From assembly GCA_022494885.1 (NCBI GenBank), contig JAGVSM010001251.1, positions 558,001-622,000 of the forward strand: a stretch of 64,000 nucleotides of DNA. Reading direction: 5' to 3'. The notes under the pieces are model-generated. The model worked only from the letters and a program-made list of their open reading frames with translations. It was not told the origin of the DNA and searched no databases. The translations under genes were made by a program, and so were the position numbers. Below, piece after piece: positions 47,185 to 57,404 of the stretch; the stretch's first letter is position 1, and every line of letters starts with the position of its first letter. This DNA comes from Micrasema longulum (taxonomy: Eukaryota > Arthropoda > Insecta > Trichoptera > Brachycentridae).

Positions 47185-47320
47185 ACGTTTTGGCTGCCCA
47201 ATATAAGAGACTGGACTGGAATACGGTGTGTGGGGGAGTTGTTCTGGGCAGCGCAAGACAATTCCTAACACCAAGAATACCTGATATGGTACAAGAAGAA
47301 GAAGACCTTGAAAAAAAAAC
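47185..47320 (+). mobile_element. Possible RTE-type LINE tail
   Basis: A less AT-rich segment translating in part as RDWTGIRCVGELFWAAQDNS, reminiscent of the W..AQD-R stretch near the end of RTE ORFs, followed by an AAG-rich run. Weak support. Confidence 0.25.
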
Positions 47321-48669
47321 AAATCAACTACCTAGAAAAGTAGAGTAACTGAAAAAGGCAGGTAAATGTGGGTACAATATTTTATCTAAGAAGGTAATTT
47401 AATCATCATAATAGTCAATTCCTGTAATGAAAAAAATATAAAGCTTATGTAATTATGAATTCTAAATTATTGTTGCATGTTATGCGTAGTATTTATTATT
47501 CACTTTTATATTTATGTACTAGTTTAACTAGTTATTAATAAGACATATTTTGTTCATATATACACATAAGTACGTGGAGGTTATGGTCCATTAATCGATG
47601 ACACACGCACGTGCTAAATCGTGCGTCACCTCAAATATAAAGCAACGACTGCAATAATCATCTCAGCGTTTTTCGTTGAATACGATACATTGTATTCTGC
47701 AAAACTAACAGTTTTGCATGTAAAACATTCGTCCACATAAGTGCAACGTCCTGGAGTACATCAACTTCATTCCCACCATGGAAACGTGTATTCAATCGTG
47801 TGGCGATCCATTTTAACTAACCGAAATGTATTTACTTTATATTTGAAAAAAAAACATTGGTACAATCTAGTTACCTGAAAAGAAATGGCGGGAAATTTCA
47901 ACAGATACTTCAAATTTGCACATCTTTCATTATTATTTTTTTATTTTTTTTTGTATTTATGCATTTATAAATAAGTTTATGAATGTATACATTTATGTAT
48001 GTGTATGTATATTATTAAACATATAATACAATGTAAATGAATGCCTCGACACTAGGTGTGCCTATTGAGGTGGTCACAGTATTTTTAGTACACAAAGTAT
48101 TTTTTTAAATAAAAAAATAAAAAATTACTAAAATTTCATTTACAGTTATTTCTCGTTGAAAACAACATTAAATTTAATTCCGCCAAAACATACATTTTGA
48201 TAAATAATTAATTAATCATTTCTCAAAGCGCATTTAGTTATACCACATAAAATTATTTTAGATATTTTCCATAGGGAATATTAGAACCTGTTCATATATC
48301 CTAAATAAATTATTTACCTTCAAAAGATCTACTAAATTCTTTAGATAGGCTATCCCTAACATACTCAATGGAGGTAATCTTTTTGATACATATTGAATGC
48401 TTTTAGAATATTGGTATATATTTTTGCAAAGCTCTTATCAAATCATGTAATCATAATCATATTTGGTAATGGGGTGTTTTAAGAAAATTAGTTAGTAAAT
48501 TTAATTGAGAAAATAATGATTGAAGTTTAAATAGTAAACGGAAAAAAGTCAGTGATTATTTGGTAATTGTACATGTTAAAATATAAGAATAACATAAATA
48601 GAGATAATTGAAGCCTTAAAATAATTTAACAATATATTTGATTAAAACTTCAAATCGTCATTAAAATTT
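47321..48669. other. AT-rich non-coding DNA
   Basis: No supported feature. 47570-47820 is slightly less AT-rich but shows no coding frame. Confidence 0.45.
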
Positions 48670-48674
48670 AAATC

Positions 48675-48785
48675 AAATCGGGTTGTGGTTCTGTGTCTAG
48701 TGTCGCGGAATTCCGAATCTGAGGTCCAAACTTTGAACGCTCCTCACCACAACTTGTTCTCATTTTCTAATAGTAAATAATTCAC
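48675..48785 (+). repeat. SINE-B copy 2
   Basis: gggttgtggttctgtgtcta, gtcgcggaattccgaatctg, aggtccaaactttgaac, ccacaacttgttctcatttt, ctaatagtaaataattcac. The acceptor-like strands gttgtgg and ccacaac still pair. Box B is degraded. Confidence 0.6.
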
Positions 48786-49369
48786 ACGGTAAAAATAGGC
48801 CCCCAAAATTTAAATATTTTAGTAAATCATGAGAACAATTATAGCGACCTAAAATCTATTTATCAGAAACGTATATGTACATATTAAAAAATATAAATTG
48901 AAAATATATTTTTGTAAGTATTTACAAATTAATTTAGATTTATCCTTACACAAAATTGTAAATACTTTATGTTGAATATCAGATATTTAGAAAAACAAAA
49001 TCTTAATATCTAATTCAATAAAGATATAAATGACGTGTGATACTTTAATAGTCAAACCTCTTATCAAATTCTTCCCTATACTTTTTTCAACATAAGAACA
49101 CGTTTTATATTATACAAATTTTAATAGATTGAGTTTTTCTACTTACATTTCTTGGTGAAACTGCATTTTCATTATAATAATACAATTTTTTTTAATTGAA
49201 AAATATGTTTGAAAACAAAAGTTTCGTCTCCCACCAGTCTGACGATGTCATTCACGATGAAAGCCGGTCACTAGTAAAAATTTATAACAAAAGTGGAATA
49301 AAATTATATACGTATTTTTATTATTATATTATCTATTTTACTGGCCCACCCACACACACGCACCCTCGC

Positions 49370-49570
49370 ATATTCATTCACACACCCTTATACACTGTAC
49401 ACATACATGAATATAAGCGTCGCATACATACAATTTTGTAAACTCTTTTCTTATATATAAGAAAGGAGTTTACAAAATTGTATTTTTAAATATATAGTTA
49501 ATTTTTTTGATTGGCTTTAGTAAATTTTCAATATATTTCTTCTTATTTTTAATGTAATGGCTGTAAAAAC
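49370..49570. repeat. Repeat pair member with 54-bp palindrome
   Basis: Direct-repeat partner of 46640-46815. Inside it, 49429-49482 is a palindrome of two 27-base arms without a loop (tacaattttgtaaactctt... against ...gagtttacaaaattgta) with one mismatch. Confidence 0.65.
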
Positions 49571-49844
49571 CGTAATGTTTCGTAATAAAATTGAACCAAC
49601 AAATATCTTTTATTCTCTTCAAACACTTTCTTTTAAAACTCAGAAGTTTGCTGTTTTTAGTTTCTGTAGGGTGTGATTCAAACTCATATATTAGTACTGA
49701 CATACAGGGGTTAAACAATCGGCATTTAGTTTTGGTTAAGTAAAGAATAGGATTACAGACAGCACGCACCGTGTTAATCACAGCGACTACGATAAATAAC
49801 TGTAAAAAAATATTTTTAAATGTTTGGTATTTCTTATATGGCAT
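49470..49844 (-). other. Unrecognised 124-codon frame
   Basis: Minus-strand frame with ATG start: a hydrophobic stretch (FLQLFIVVAVINTVRAVCN, then PILYL), then a Lys/Phe/Tyr-rich tail. The last third overlaps the repeat at 49370-49570, so that part is not host coding sequence. No splice signals or family match. Probably chance, possibly an old exon fused to repeat. Confidence 0.15.
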
Positions 49845-50378
49845 AACGTCATAATTTATTTTTACGAGTAAAACACATAAACTGCGAATATTTATTTGTT
49901 TAGTTTAGAAGGCGATCAAAGGGATGAATAATATTTGAAAAACGGCACCTAAAAGAAGAAGCCGCTCCCTTTGCCCTGGGGTAAAGTAAAATCCAAGCGG
50001 GTTGGTGAAAAAAATGACGTAGGCACTATTTAAGCGCCCGAAGATGGGAGGCTCTATTTCTTCATTTAGTTTTATGACGGTTCGGGTACTTGGAGTCTAT
50101 TTGAGTGATGAACCGCTGCCCGATGGTGCATACATATTTAAAGGCCTCTACGCCTTTTAGGACCCTTATTACCTGAACATTTATTGTGGGTGTTTTCAGT
50201 TTTACAACGTACGAAGTAAGACCAACGGGCGCGGGCAGTGGAAAAATTACCTCGTTATTGAAATTGATGATTGGGAATAAACGCCTCTAGGTAATTATTT
50301 GTTAAGTTTATTTTGGAACATTTACTCACTATAATGACCACAATTCGTTTTCTTCATTTTACAGAAAGGGCCAGTTAA

Positions 50379-50500
50379 GAATCAGGTTGTATTCCTGTGG
50401 CAAGGTCGCGGACTCACGAATCAGAAGTCCAAGGTGCGAACCCCGCTCTACCACAACCTGGTTCCCATTTTCTAATAGCGAGTTATTTACGATGGCAAAA
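50379..50500 (+). repeat. SINE-B copy 3, best preserved
   Basis: An 8-bp acceptor-like stem, caggttgt (50383-50390) with acaacctg (50453-50460), encloses gtcgcggactcacgaatcag, aagtccaaggtgcgaacccc. The tail gttcccattttctaatagcg, agttatttac follows. Box B has one change. It runs directly into an RTE 3' fragment. Confidence 0.65.
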
Positions 50501-50509
50501 TAATAATAA

Positions 50510-50735
50510 AACAGATATTGTGCCGAGAATGAATGGTAACGTTAGACGAGGACGACCAAGAAAGATGTTGCATTATCCGATAAACTAAAATCTCAAGTCT
50601 GGACATATCATAGGAAGGCATGTTTGTATGATAGGATTTATGAATGTGAAAGAAGTTAGTTATGTTTTTCATATCAGACAGGTGTGGTGGTGCATCCTCC
50701 GGATATTGCGTGACGGTAGTCGTTGTAGTCAATTA
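50510..50735 (+). pseudogene. RTE-clade LINE 3' end
   Basis: The frame gives RMNGNVRRGRPRKMLHYPIN then a stop, the last coding block of the RTE subfamily at 12815-13690 (there NGNMRRGRPRKTWHDQIN). About 160 bp of 3' UTR follows with ggaaggcatgtttgtatgat and tgaatgtgaaagaag, also shared. The trinucleotide tail is reduced. Confidence 0.7.
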
Positions 50736-51229
50736 AAATATTTTGATAAATTGCAAAAAAGCAAAAATTTGGCTTTTTATAAAAAAAGTTGAATAGTTCT
50801 TGAACAAGTTAAAAAATGTTCCTAAAAGTAGTGTAATTAGGCGTAAGACTTATCACCTTACCCGCTTTTTTCCACAACTAAAAATGATGACAAAGGGTAC
50901 GATTTAGATGACTTACATGCGCATACAACAAAGAGTTTATTATTATTGTTTTATTTATTGATTTAATTTATTTTATTAGTGTACACGGCACAAATGCCTT
51001 TTGTAAACATAAACATTAATACATTTAAGATAAGAGTTTTCTATCACAAAACTGTGGAAAAAATCAGAATATATCTTAACATATGAAACAATTGTTTTAT
51101 TCATTGTTTTTTAAAATAACTTTATTATTTCTTAACATACTTCGGTAAAAGAAATTAAAAATATTAATAATAAAAATAAAGATAACGCGGTATATTCGAA
51201 ATAGCCAAAATCATAAATCATTACAACCT
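50736..51229. other. AT-rich non-coding DNA with SINE-C trace
   Basis: 50830-50900 contains gcgtaagacttatcacctta and ctaaaaatgatgac, a remnant of the SINE-C body. The rest is AT-rich flank of the LINE. Confidence 0.4.
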
Positions 51230-51240
51230 ACCGCCGCCGC

Positions 51241-51536
51241 TGATATCGGACCAGCGCTATCCGCACTTAGCCGTTCGGAAATCTCCGGTAATGTTCGGCA
51301 ATTGCGTGAGGCCGGGCTCCCCGCGAGCCCCTCTCCACCCTGCCCCGCCGGCACTACCGGATCAGAGCCGTTCGCGTCAAGTTGTTCGGAAATCTCCGGT
51401 GGTGTTCGGCAACCGCGTGCGGCCAGGCTCCCCGCGAGCCCCTGTCCGCCCTGCCCCACCATCACTAACGAACCAGTGCCGTCCGCACCTAGCTGCTCGG
51501 AAGTTTCCGACAATGTTCGGCAATTGCGTACAACTC
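51241..51536 (+). repeat. 111-bp tandem repeat, about 2.7 units
   Basis: The landmark gttcggaaatctccgg recurs at 51273 and 51384, and as gctcggaagtttcc at 51495, exactly 111 bp apart each time. The segment ggctccccgcgagcccct occurs in the first two units. Units are GC-rich, diverged by some 10-20%, and begin part-way through a unit at the 5' side. Because 111 is 37 codons, the frame stays open, encoding repeats with RLPASPCPPCP-type Pro/Cys runs. Confidence 0.85.
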
Positions 51537-52171
51537 CACGCATGCGTACCGATGACATTGCACCCACGGCGTCAACAAAAACAAAAATGATGACACGTGC
51601 GATGTCGAAGGCGGTTATACCGGTGGAGGCCAAAAATACATCTGAAAACTTTTATTCTGAGGGAGATATGCAGCCTCCGTCGCAATCAGCTCCCCGATCA
51701 CCCAGCACGCCCATCACTATCAACTATGCCGCAGCTGCCGCCAGTTCGAGGAATGTTCCCAGCGATACTTCGGTGATGGTTCCTCCGACAATGGAGTCGG
51801 CGGCTGCAGTTCTCCCCAGTGTATCAGTGTCTCCTTCCAAAGATTGGAAGACTGTTAAAAATAAAGGGCGTGTCGTCGTTCGGGGTACCTTGGGAAAGCG
51901 GAGGGAAGAGGATAAGTTTTATCACTTCTATCCGTTCCATAAGGACACTACAAGCGACGATATGTCCTCTTATTTAACCTCATTGGTGAGTACCGCCTCA
52001 TTTCATGTGACAAAGATCAAATCGCGGGGTGACTACTCGTCATTTAAAATCGGAATTCCGAAAAATGCTGTAGATGCAATTTTGCAAAGCGAAAATTGGC
52101 CGCGAAAGTCGTATATTAAAGAGTGGGATGCAAAACCGCGAGATGCGCCGCGACTTCCCTCGGTAAAGTGA
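51242..52171 (+). CDS. LINE ORF1 protein
   Basis: The frame is open from before 51242 to TGA at 52169-52171. The first in-frame ATG is at 51542, which would give about 209 residues and leave the tandem repeats in the 5' UTR. If translation starts upstream, the repeats add about 100 residues. The N-terminal part is Ser/Pro/Ala-rich (SQSAPRSPSTP, AAAAASSRN). The C-terminal 90 residues form a compact domain: KFYHFYPFHKDTTSDDMSSY, FHVTKIKSRGDYSSFKIGI, SENWPRKSYIKEWD. This F/YxF..., SFKI.I and W-P...i..W layout is that of CR1-group ORF1 proteins, which bind RNA in the retrotransposition particle. No CCHC zinc knuckle is present. ORF2 follows in the same frame. Confidence 0.75.
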   Translation, partial: DIGPALSALSRSEISGNVRQLREAGLPASPSPPCPAGTTGSEPFASSCSEISGGVRQPRAARLPASPCPPCPTITNEPVPSAPSCSEVSDNVRQLRTTPRMRTDDIAPTASTKTKMMTRAMSKAVIPVEAKNTSENFYSEGDMQPPSQSAPRSPSTPITINYAAAAASSRNVPSDTSVMVPPTMESAAAVLPSVSVSPSKDWKTVKNKGRVVVRGTLGKRREEDKFYHFYPFHKDTTSDDMSSYLTSLVSTASFHVTKIKSRGDYSSFKIGIPKNAVDAILQSENWPRKSYIKEWDAKPRDAPRLPSVK

Positions 52172-52175
52172 CTAG
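52169..52175 (+). promoter_or_regulatory. Leaky-stop context TGA-CTAG between ORF1 and ORF2
   Basis: ORF1 ends TGA followed by CTAG, and the same frame continues open into ORF2 (LDRDSTTDDKLNFYYMNIRG). UGA-CUAG is an established stop-codon readthrough context in several metazoan mRNAs, and UGA-CUA is used by some RNA viruses. An ATCGCGAT palindrome lies just downstream at 52176-52183. A separate ATG for ORF2 exists at 52217. Readthrough is inferred, not shown. Confidence 0.45.
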
Positions 52176-55017
52176 ATCGCGATAGTACAACAGATGATAA
52201 ACTGAATTTTTATTACATGAATATTCGCGGGTTGAAAACGAAACGCGAAGATTTTTATAACAGTGTTTCGGCCTGTGGACCTTGATGTTATAACATTAAC
52301 CGAAACTTGGTTGAACGATGGCGTTTTCGACTCTGAATTATTTGATAGTAACTTTACAGTAGTAAGGCGAGATCGTGGTGGCCACAGGCAGGGTGGAGGA
52401 TGTTTATTGGCTGTGAGAAATAGAAAAAACTTGCAAGTCGAGCGTTTTTCTGTTTTAGAAACGTCCAATGAAGATCTCTGGGTAAAACTGACATACGATC
52501 TCGATATTACGTTCATTTGTGTATTATATTTCCCTCCGGCGAGTGAGACGAATATATATCAACTGTTCTTTGACAGGGTATTGTCCAGTTTAGAGCTACT
52601 TCGGGACAAAAGTGTCATTATATTGGGGGACTTTAACATGCATTCAGCAAAAAACATAAAAAGTATAGAGGCTAACCTCACTTTTTTGTGCTCGGTGTTG
52701 GGTCTTTCGCAGTATAATTATATTTTAACTCTAGGGGTAGAACGCTGGACTTAATATTCAGTAGAAGAGTTGTTGGTGTGTTTCGGTCATTATCACCTCT
52801 TACAAGAGAAGATAATTATCACCCCGCACTTGAATTTTGTTACAATCTGATTGCAGATCGCCCCCGTCGATCCAGAGTTCCCGCGGAGGGTACGGTTAGT
52901 CAAAGAGGATGGAATTTTCATAAAGGCGACTTTGACCGACTGTACTCTCTCATGGACGGTATCGACTGGGGCGAGATGTATAAAATATCAGATGTAAATG
53001 AAGCGGTACAATATTTTTATTGTATTGTTGAAGGTGTATTTGATTCCTGCTTCCCTAGAAAATCTCAGACTACTGGTGGGAGGCGATATCCGAAGTGGTT
53101 TTCTAGGGATATTGTTAGAAACATACAGACTAAGCATTTCTATCATAAAAAGTGGAAAACTTCAGGCTGTCGCGGTGATTATGAGATGTTTGGGTGTTAC
53201 AGATCTGTCGTAAGACGTAGCATTCGATTGGCGTACCGGGAGTTCATTTCCAGCATGGAAAGCAACATTCTTCATGATCCTAATACCTTTTGGGACTATA
53301 TAAGGTCACAAAAGGCGGATGGTGGGAGTGTTGACTCCATGACATGGGGTGAAAAATTGGTTCGAGGTGCAAACATAGCTGAAGCGTTTGCAGGTCATTT
53401 TAAAACAGTATATAGCAATGAACCTCCGCTTCTAGATGTTAATATTGCTAAGCAATGTTCACGGACCGGTGCACAGTTTATTGATGTTCAAAATATCAAT
53501 GAGAAGGATGTGGCCGACATTATCGAAAAATTAAGTATTACTAATTCTCTCGGACCAGATTTTATTCCGACATTCTTCCTAAAAGGTTGTGTGGAACTGA
53601 TCAAAAAACCCCTCTGTTTTTTGTATAATCTTTCTTTTAATACGGGGGTCTTCCCAGAAACATGGAAGACGTCAAAAGTAACACCAATACATAAAAGTGG
53701 ATCTAAGTCATCAGTAGAAAATTACAGACCTGTAGCTGTTCTTTCTGCACCAGCGAAGGTATTTGAAATTATCATATGTAGAATCGTCACTTCCCGAGTA
53801 GAGCCATTTATTATTGATGAACAACATGGGTTCAGGAAAGGCCGCTCGGTTGAAACCAATCTAATGGTTTTTACAAACTACGTCACGGAAGCTCTGGATG
53901 CAGGACATCAGGTAGACTGTTCATATAATGACTTCGCCAAGGCCTTTGATACTGTCGACCATGATGTCTTATTAAATAAGCTGTATGAGATCGGTTTCTC
54001 GGATGGTATGTTAAAATTAATGGCAAGCTACCTCCAAAACAGAAACCAATACGTCTCCTACGGTCTATTCGCGTCAGAGTGTTTCCATACTTTCTCGGGT
54101 GTCCCGCAAGGCTCTAACCTGGGTCCATTGTTGTTCTCAATTTTCATTAATAATATTAAAAATGTAATTTTGAACTCGCGTTTTCTGTTGTTTGCGGATG
54201 ACTTAAAACTGTTTTTAAAGGTGACAACTTCTGACAATTTTCGTCTTCTCCAAGCGGATATATCTAATATATCTGAATGGGGAAGGCGAAACAAACTTGG
54301 GTTTAATGTTTCCAAGTGTTCGGTCACGTCCTTCACTAGGGCCCAAAAAACTCTTTTTTTTCGCTACAAAATGAATGACCAGAATCTGATACGAACATCG
54401 AATGTTAAGGATCTGGGCGTTAGATTTGTAAGCACTCTGACATTTCATGAACACATAGAGACAATCAGTGGTGATGCATTGAAGATGTTAGGATTTGTTC
54501 TGCGTACTGCCAGGGTTTTCGAAAATACCCGCGTACTGAGAACTCTTTACAACTCCTTGGTGCGAAGTAGACTCGAGAGTGGCTCGATGATTTGGGGGCC
54601 ACATGAACTGAAGTACTCTCTTATGATAGAGAAAATCCAAAAGAAGTTTCTGAGATATCTCTACATGAGAGAGTGCGGGTATCCTTGGCTCTACCCGACC
54701 GAGTTTCTCCAGGGTATGCTTGGCTACAACAGTTTAGAGACTAGAAGTAATGTGTATTTGACCACACATTTTTATCGATTGTTGCGCGGTATGATCGATA
54801 ATTCTGAAATTATGATGAGCATTGGTTTGTATGTTCTGATAATTACCTAAGACAGCGTCAGCATAGATTGTTTCATATTCCGATATTCAGGACCAACCTG
54901 CCTATGGTTATGCCTGTTGGAAGAGCTACCGCTATGTTGAACAACATCGCTCTGGATATTGATCTGTTCCATGTATCCGAAGGGGTTTTCCGGAGCAGGA
55001 TTCTTCGACTCCTTTGA
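52172..55017 (+). pseudogene. LINE ORF2: endonuclease and reverse transcriptase, three frameshifts
   Basis: The N-terminus reads FYYMNIRGLKTKREDFYNSV. After a frame change at about 52265-52285 the endonuclease continues: DVITLTETWLNDG (Glu of motif E), GGGCLLAVRN, LGDFNMHSA (GDFN at 52626-52637). After a second shift at about 52725 it reads NSRGRTLDLIFS and EDNYHPAL (catalytic His at 52820-52822). The RT domain then runs intact: GPDFIPTFFLKG, HKSGSKSSVENYRPVAVLS, EQHGFRKGRSVETNL, YNDFAKAFDTVDHD (catalytic Asp 53930-53932), SGVPQGSNLGPLLFSIFIN, FADD (54191-54202), NKLGFNVSKC. A third shift at about 54830 separates the last 60 residues (RQRQHRLFHIPIFRTNLP, stop at 55015-55017). The protein nicks target DNA and copies the element RNA there. 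All catalytic residues seen are kept, so inactivation is by frameshift and recent. Confidence 0.85.
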
Positions 55018-55112
55018 CATGAGTCTCTTTTGTGTATTTTTTTTTCCTTTTTTATAATATGTACGTATTGAATATATTTTTGTAATGTATATGTTATATT
55101 TAAAATAAATAA

Positions 55113-55137
55113 ATTGAATTGAATTGAATTGAATTGA
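55113..55137 (+). repeat. (ATTGA)5 retrotransposon tail
   Basis: Five exact ATTGA units follow aaaataaata at the 3' end of the LINE. Short tandem tails of this kind mark the 3' ends of CR1/I-like elements and define the insertion boundary. Confidence 0.85.
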
Positions 55138-55140
55138 ATC

Positions 55141-56199
55141 ATTGATTTGTTGGGGTATTGTTACAATGTACATTGATGCCCTAGGTATAATACTTACTAT
55201 TTCCTGATAAGAGTTCAGGGGTTCTCAACCGTTTTAAAAATAAAATCTAAAAATATATAAAATTACAAACCTCTAAAAAATAAAAAAATAATTTAAAAAA
55301 GAATAAACTTAAAAACTATAAAAAACAAATATCTAGTTTTACGTTTATTCATAAATTTGACATGTATTTTTTTAAACATTTCTTTATTTCTTTTTGTAAA
55401 TTAATGTAAATACTTAAACAGCAGTCAGAATCATAAACTTTTTCCTTACATCATTTGACTAAAGTGAAAAATGTCAATACAACTGATCTGGTTCCCTTGA
55501 CTGTGCAGTCTTGAAATAGGTGAATTGAAAGCATAATTAGAAGCAGCAATATCTATATGAAGTGGCACATTATGTCTATTGTATTATGTCTATGTATTCG
55601 GAATTGAATCATATTTAGCAAGTCAGGACCAACATGCTATTTATTATCTTAAAGAGAATCATTAAATCACTTAGTTTCGTCTTCCGGATAAACTTTCCAA
55701 ATCAAGTGTATTTATTAAGAAGTCACAATTTAAAGATTCAATAGGAATAGATAGTTTGTAATTGATAAAACGTAAACGTTTTCTCTGCATTCTCTCAGGT
55801 TTTAAGAATGAACTCCGTAAAATGGGCTCCAGATACTTAAACTGTATTTAAATTTCTACCAATTTACACATTCGTAGAGTTTTTTTTGTATACTTTTTAT
55901 TAGAATTCCATTTTTAAAACAAAATTTTTAGTTTCTTCATATAAAATAAAAGAGAAAGACTGAAATAAAAAATCCAGATTAATGTTGTACTTAATAAATT
56001 ATAAGTGAATGCGGCCTACCCCAGAATAGGTATTTTCAAGTACCTAGTGAGAATTGACATTGTCTTATATATTCATAAATAAATTAATGAATTTAATTGT
56101 ATAAAATGCTTTACTACTGTTTTGCAAATAGAACATTACTGTATACTTGTATAATTTACTATAATAACGCCGATTTTCAGAAGTAGAGACGATCAATAT
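55141..56199. other. AT-rich non-coding DNA
   Basis: No supported feature. Confidence 0.5.
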
Positions 56200-56490
56200 T
56201 ATCATTAATCCCTTTTCCATACCTCATAGTGCACAAGATACTGCATTTTTAAACTAAATGTAGTGTATTTAGATAATATGTTACAGGCAGGTAAGGTTGT
56301 CATTTTACGCTTCAGGTGCGTCCAAGGACAGCGAACGACTACACTATGAAACGGACTACCTTCCACATGACTCATTTTTTAAGGATTTTACCTGAAATTT
56401 GCTACCGAGCCGTAAATACTCGCCCGGGATTTTGTTTTTTTTTCATACCCAGAATTTATTGTATTCTTTATCTGCCGGGCTACATACAAG
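56200..56490 (-). repeat. SINE-C copy with internal deletion
   Basis: Plus strand: cctcatagtgcacaagatac, aggtaaggttgtcattttac, gcttcaggtgcgtcc (body, reversed), then after losing nearly all the tRNA-like part, aaggattttacctgaaattt, gctaccgagc, cccagaatttattgtattct, ttatctgccggg (5' unit, reversed). Confidence 0.6.
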
Positions 56491-56744
56491 AATGAGAGGA
56501 TAAGTATATTTTTTATACACCTTTTGTCCACACGCTGCCATGCGTGTTACCTTGGGGCCTTATACTGGAAATACTTGATATTATGTCACCCACTCTACAA
56601 TAGTCGAGTGATCATGTCGATTGCTTGGTCAAATAGGAATTTATAAAAACCCTTCGACAATTTTATTTAGGCAAATAAAAATGTGGCTACACCCAGAAAT
56701 ATGTATTTATCTAAGGCTTTCGTGTCACCTTTAAACTTGAATTT

Positions 56745-57000
56745 TATTTGTATATTTGGTCAGCGTTTGCCTACCATGCAAGAGGTCTTGGGTTCGATTC
56801 GTGGCATGGTTGATATGAATTATTTATTTTAATTGGTGTTTTTACACTAGTATATTTCAGAGTCTCTGGACTGGTAGCTGAAGCAAAAGACTGATCATCT
56901 TACCTTCATGAAACAAAAATAATCAAGATACTATGAAAGTGGTGTACCAATGCAGTATCCTATGCACCATTTGGTGTGGAAAAAAAATGACGAATGAAAC
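56745..57000 (+). repeat. SINE-C copy, tRNA-like part plus 3' body
   Basis: The tRNA-like part is well kept: cagcgtttgcctaccatgca, agaggtcttgggttcgattc. Its loop reads ctaccat between ttgc and gcaag. The body reads gtctctggactggtagctga, gactgatcatcttaccttca, gtaccaatgcagtatcctat, gcaccatttggtgtgg. It is the clearest copy for the tRNA-like region, close by eye to tRNA-Gly or tRNA-Ala. Confidence 0.75.
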
Positions 57001-57404
57001 AAAAAAATATATATAAAATAAATAAATAGAAGGGTTCGATGTCTTAGGGGGCACCCGCTGGCATTGTGCGGGTTCAAACTGTGCAACTCGGTTATAAGCT
57101 TAGATTATACCCTGTCTGCGTATCTATGAGTGTAAAAACACTAAAATAAATTAATGATATGAATCATAAACGTCTCATATGATACTCTTTGACATGTTAT
57201 TCAAAATATGTTAAACCTATTCGTTTAATAAATTTTAAAAGCTTATTACTTATGAATACATTAATCTTAAATATTGTGTATTTTGATATCGACGACGGAT
57301 AAATTATTTTTTAATCGTATTTCATTGCGATTGGAAATAAGTATATATATATATACACTATTTGCACATTTCTCGATACACCATAACACAAAATGAAATT
57401 GAAA

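Larger units (their letters stand above)
51230..55140 (+). mobile_element. Non-LTR retrotransposon, Jockey superfamily, nearly complete
   Basis: Order: 111-bp tandem array, ORF1, single TGA, ORF2 (endonuclease then reverse transcriptase), about 95 bp of 3' UTR, (ATTGA)n tail. There are no long terminal repeats. Compared with known families, the ORF1 C-terminus without zinc knuckles and the short-tandem 3' tail point to the CR1/Daphne-like side of the Jockey superfamily; this is a by-eye placement. The 5' boundary is where GC-rich sequence meets AT-rich flank at about 51230. The word aatcatt occurs at 51216-51222 and 55137-55143 and could be a target-site duplication, but it overlaps the tail pattern. 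Three frameshifts in ORF2 make this copy defective. Confidence 0.85.

Noticed and set aside
50355..50385. 21-bp exon between tttacag (50364) and cag|gttgta
   Set aside because: The donor lies in the SINE-B acceptor-like stem and the exon would be implausibly short without other support.
51211..51633. 140-codon minus-strand frame over the LINE 5' end
   Set aside because: It lies antisense to the 111-bp GC-rich tandem array, where stops are rare on both strands; it has no motif.
55260..55340. Poly-A tail of an unknown retroposon
   Set aside because: Interrupted A-rich DNA is common here and no 3' end or coding remnant precedes it.
57030..57120. tRNA-like segment around gcgggttcaaactgtgc
   Set aside because: Box B is only partly matched and no box A lies at the right distance.
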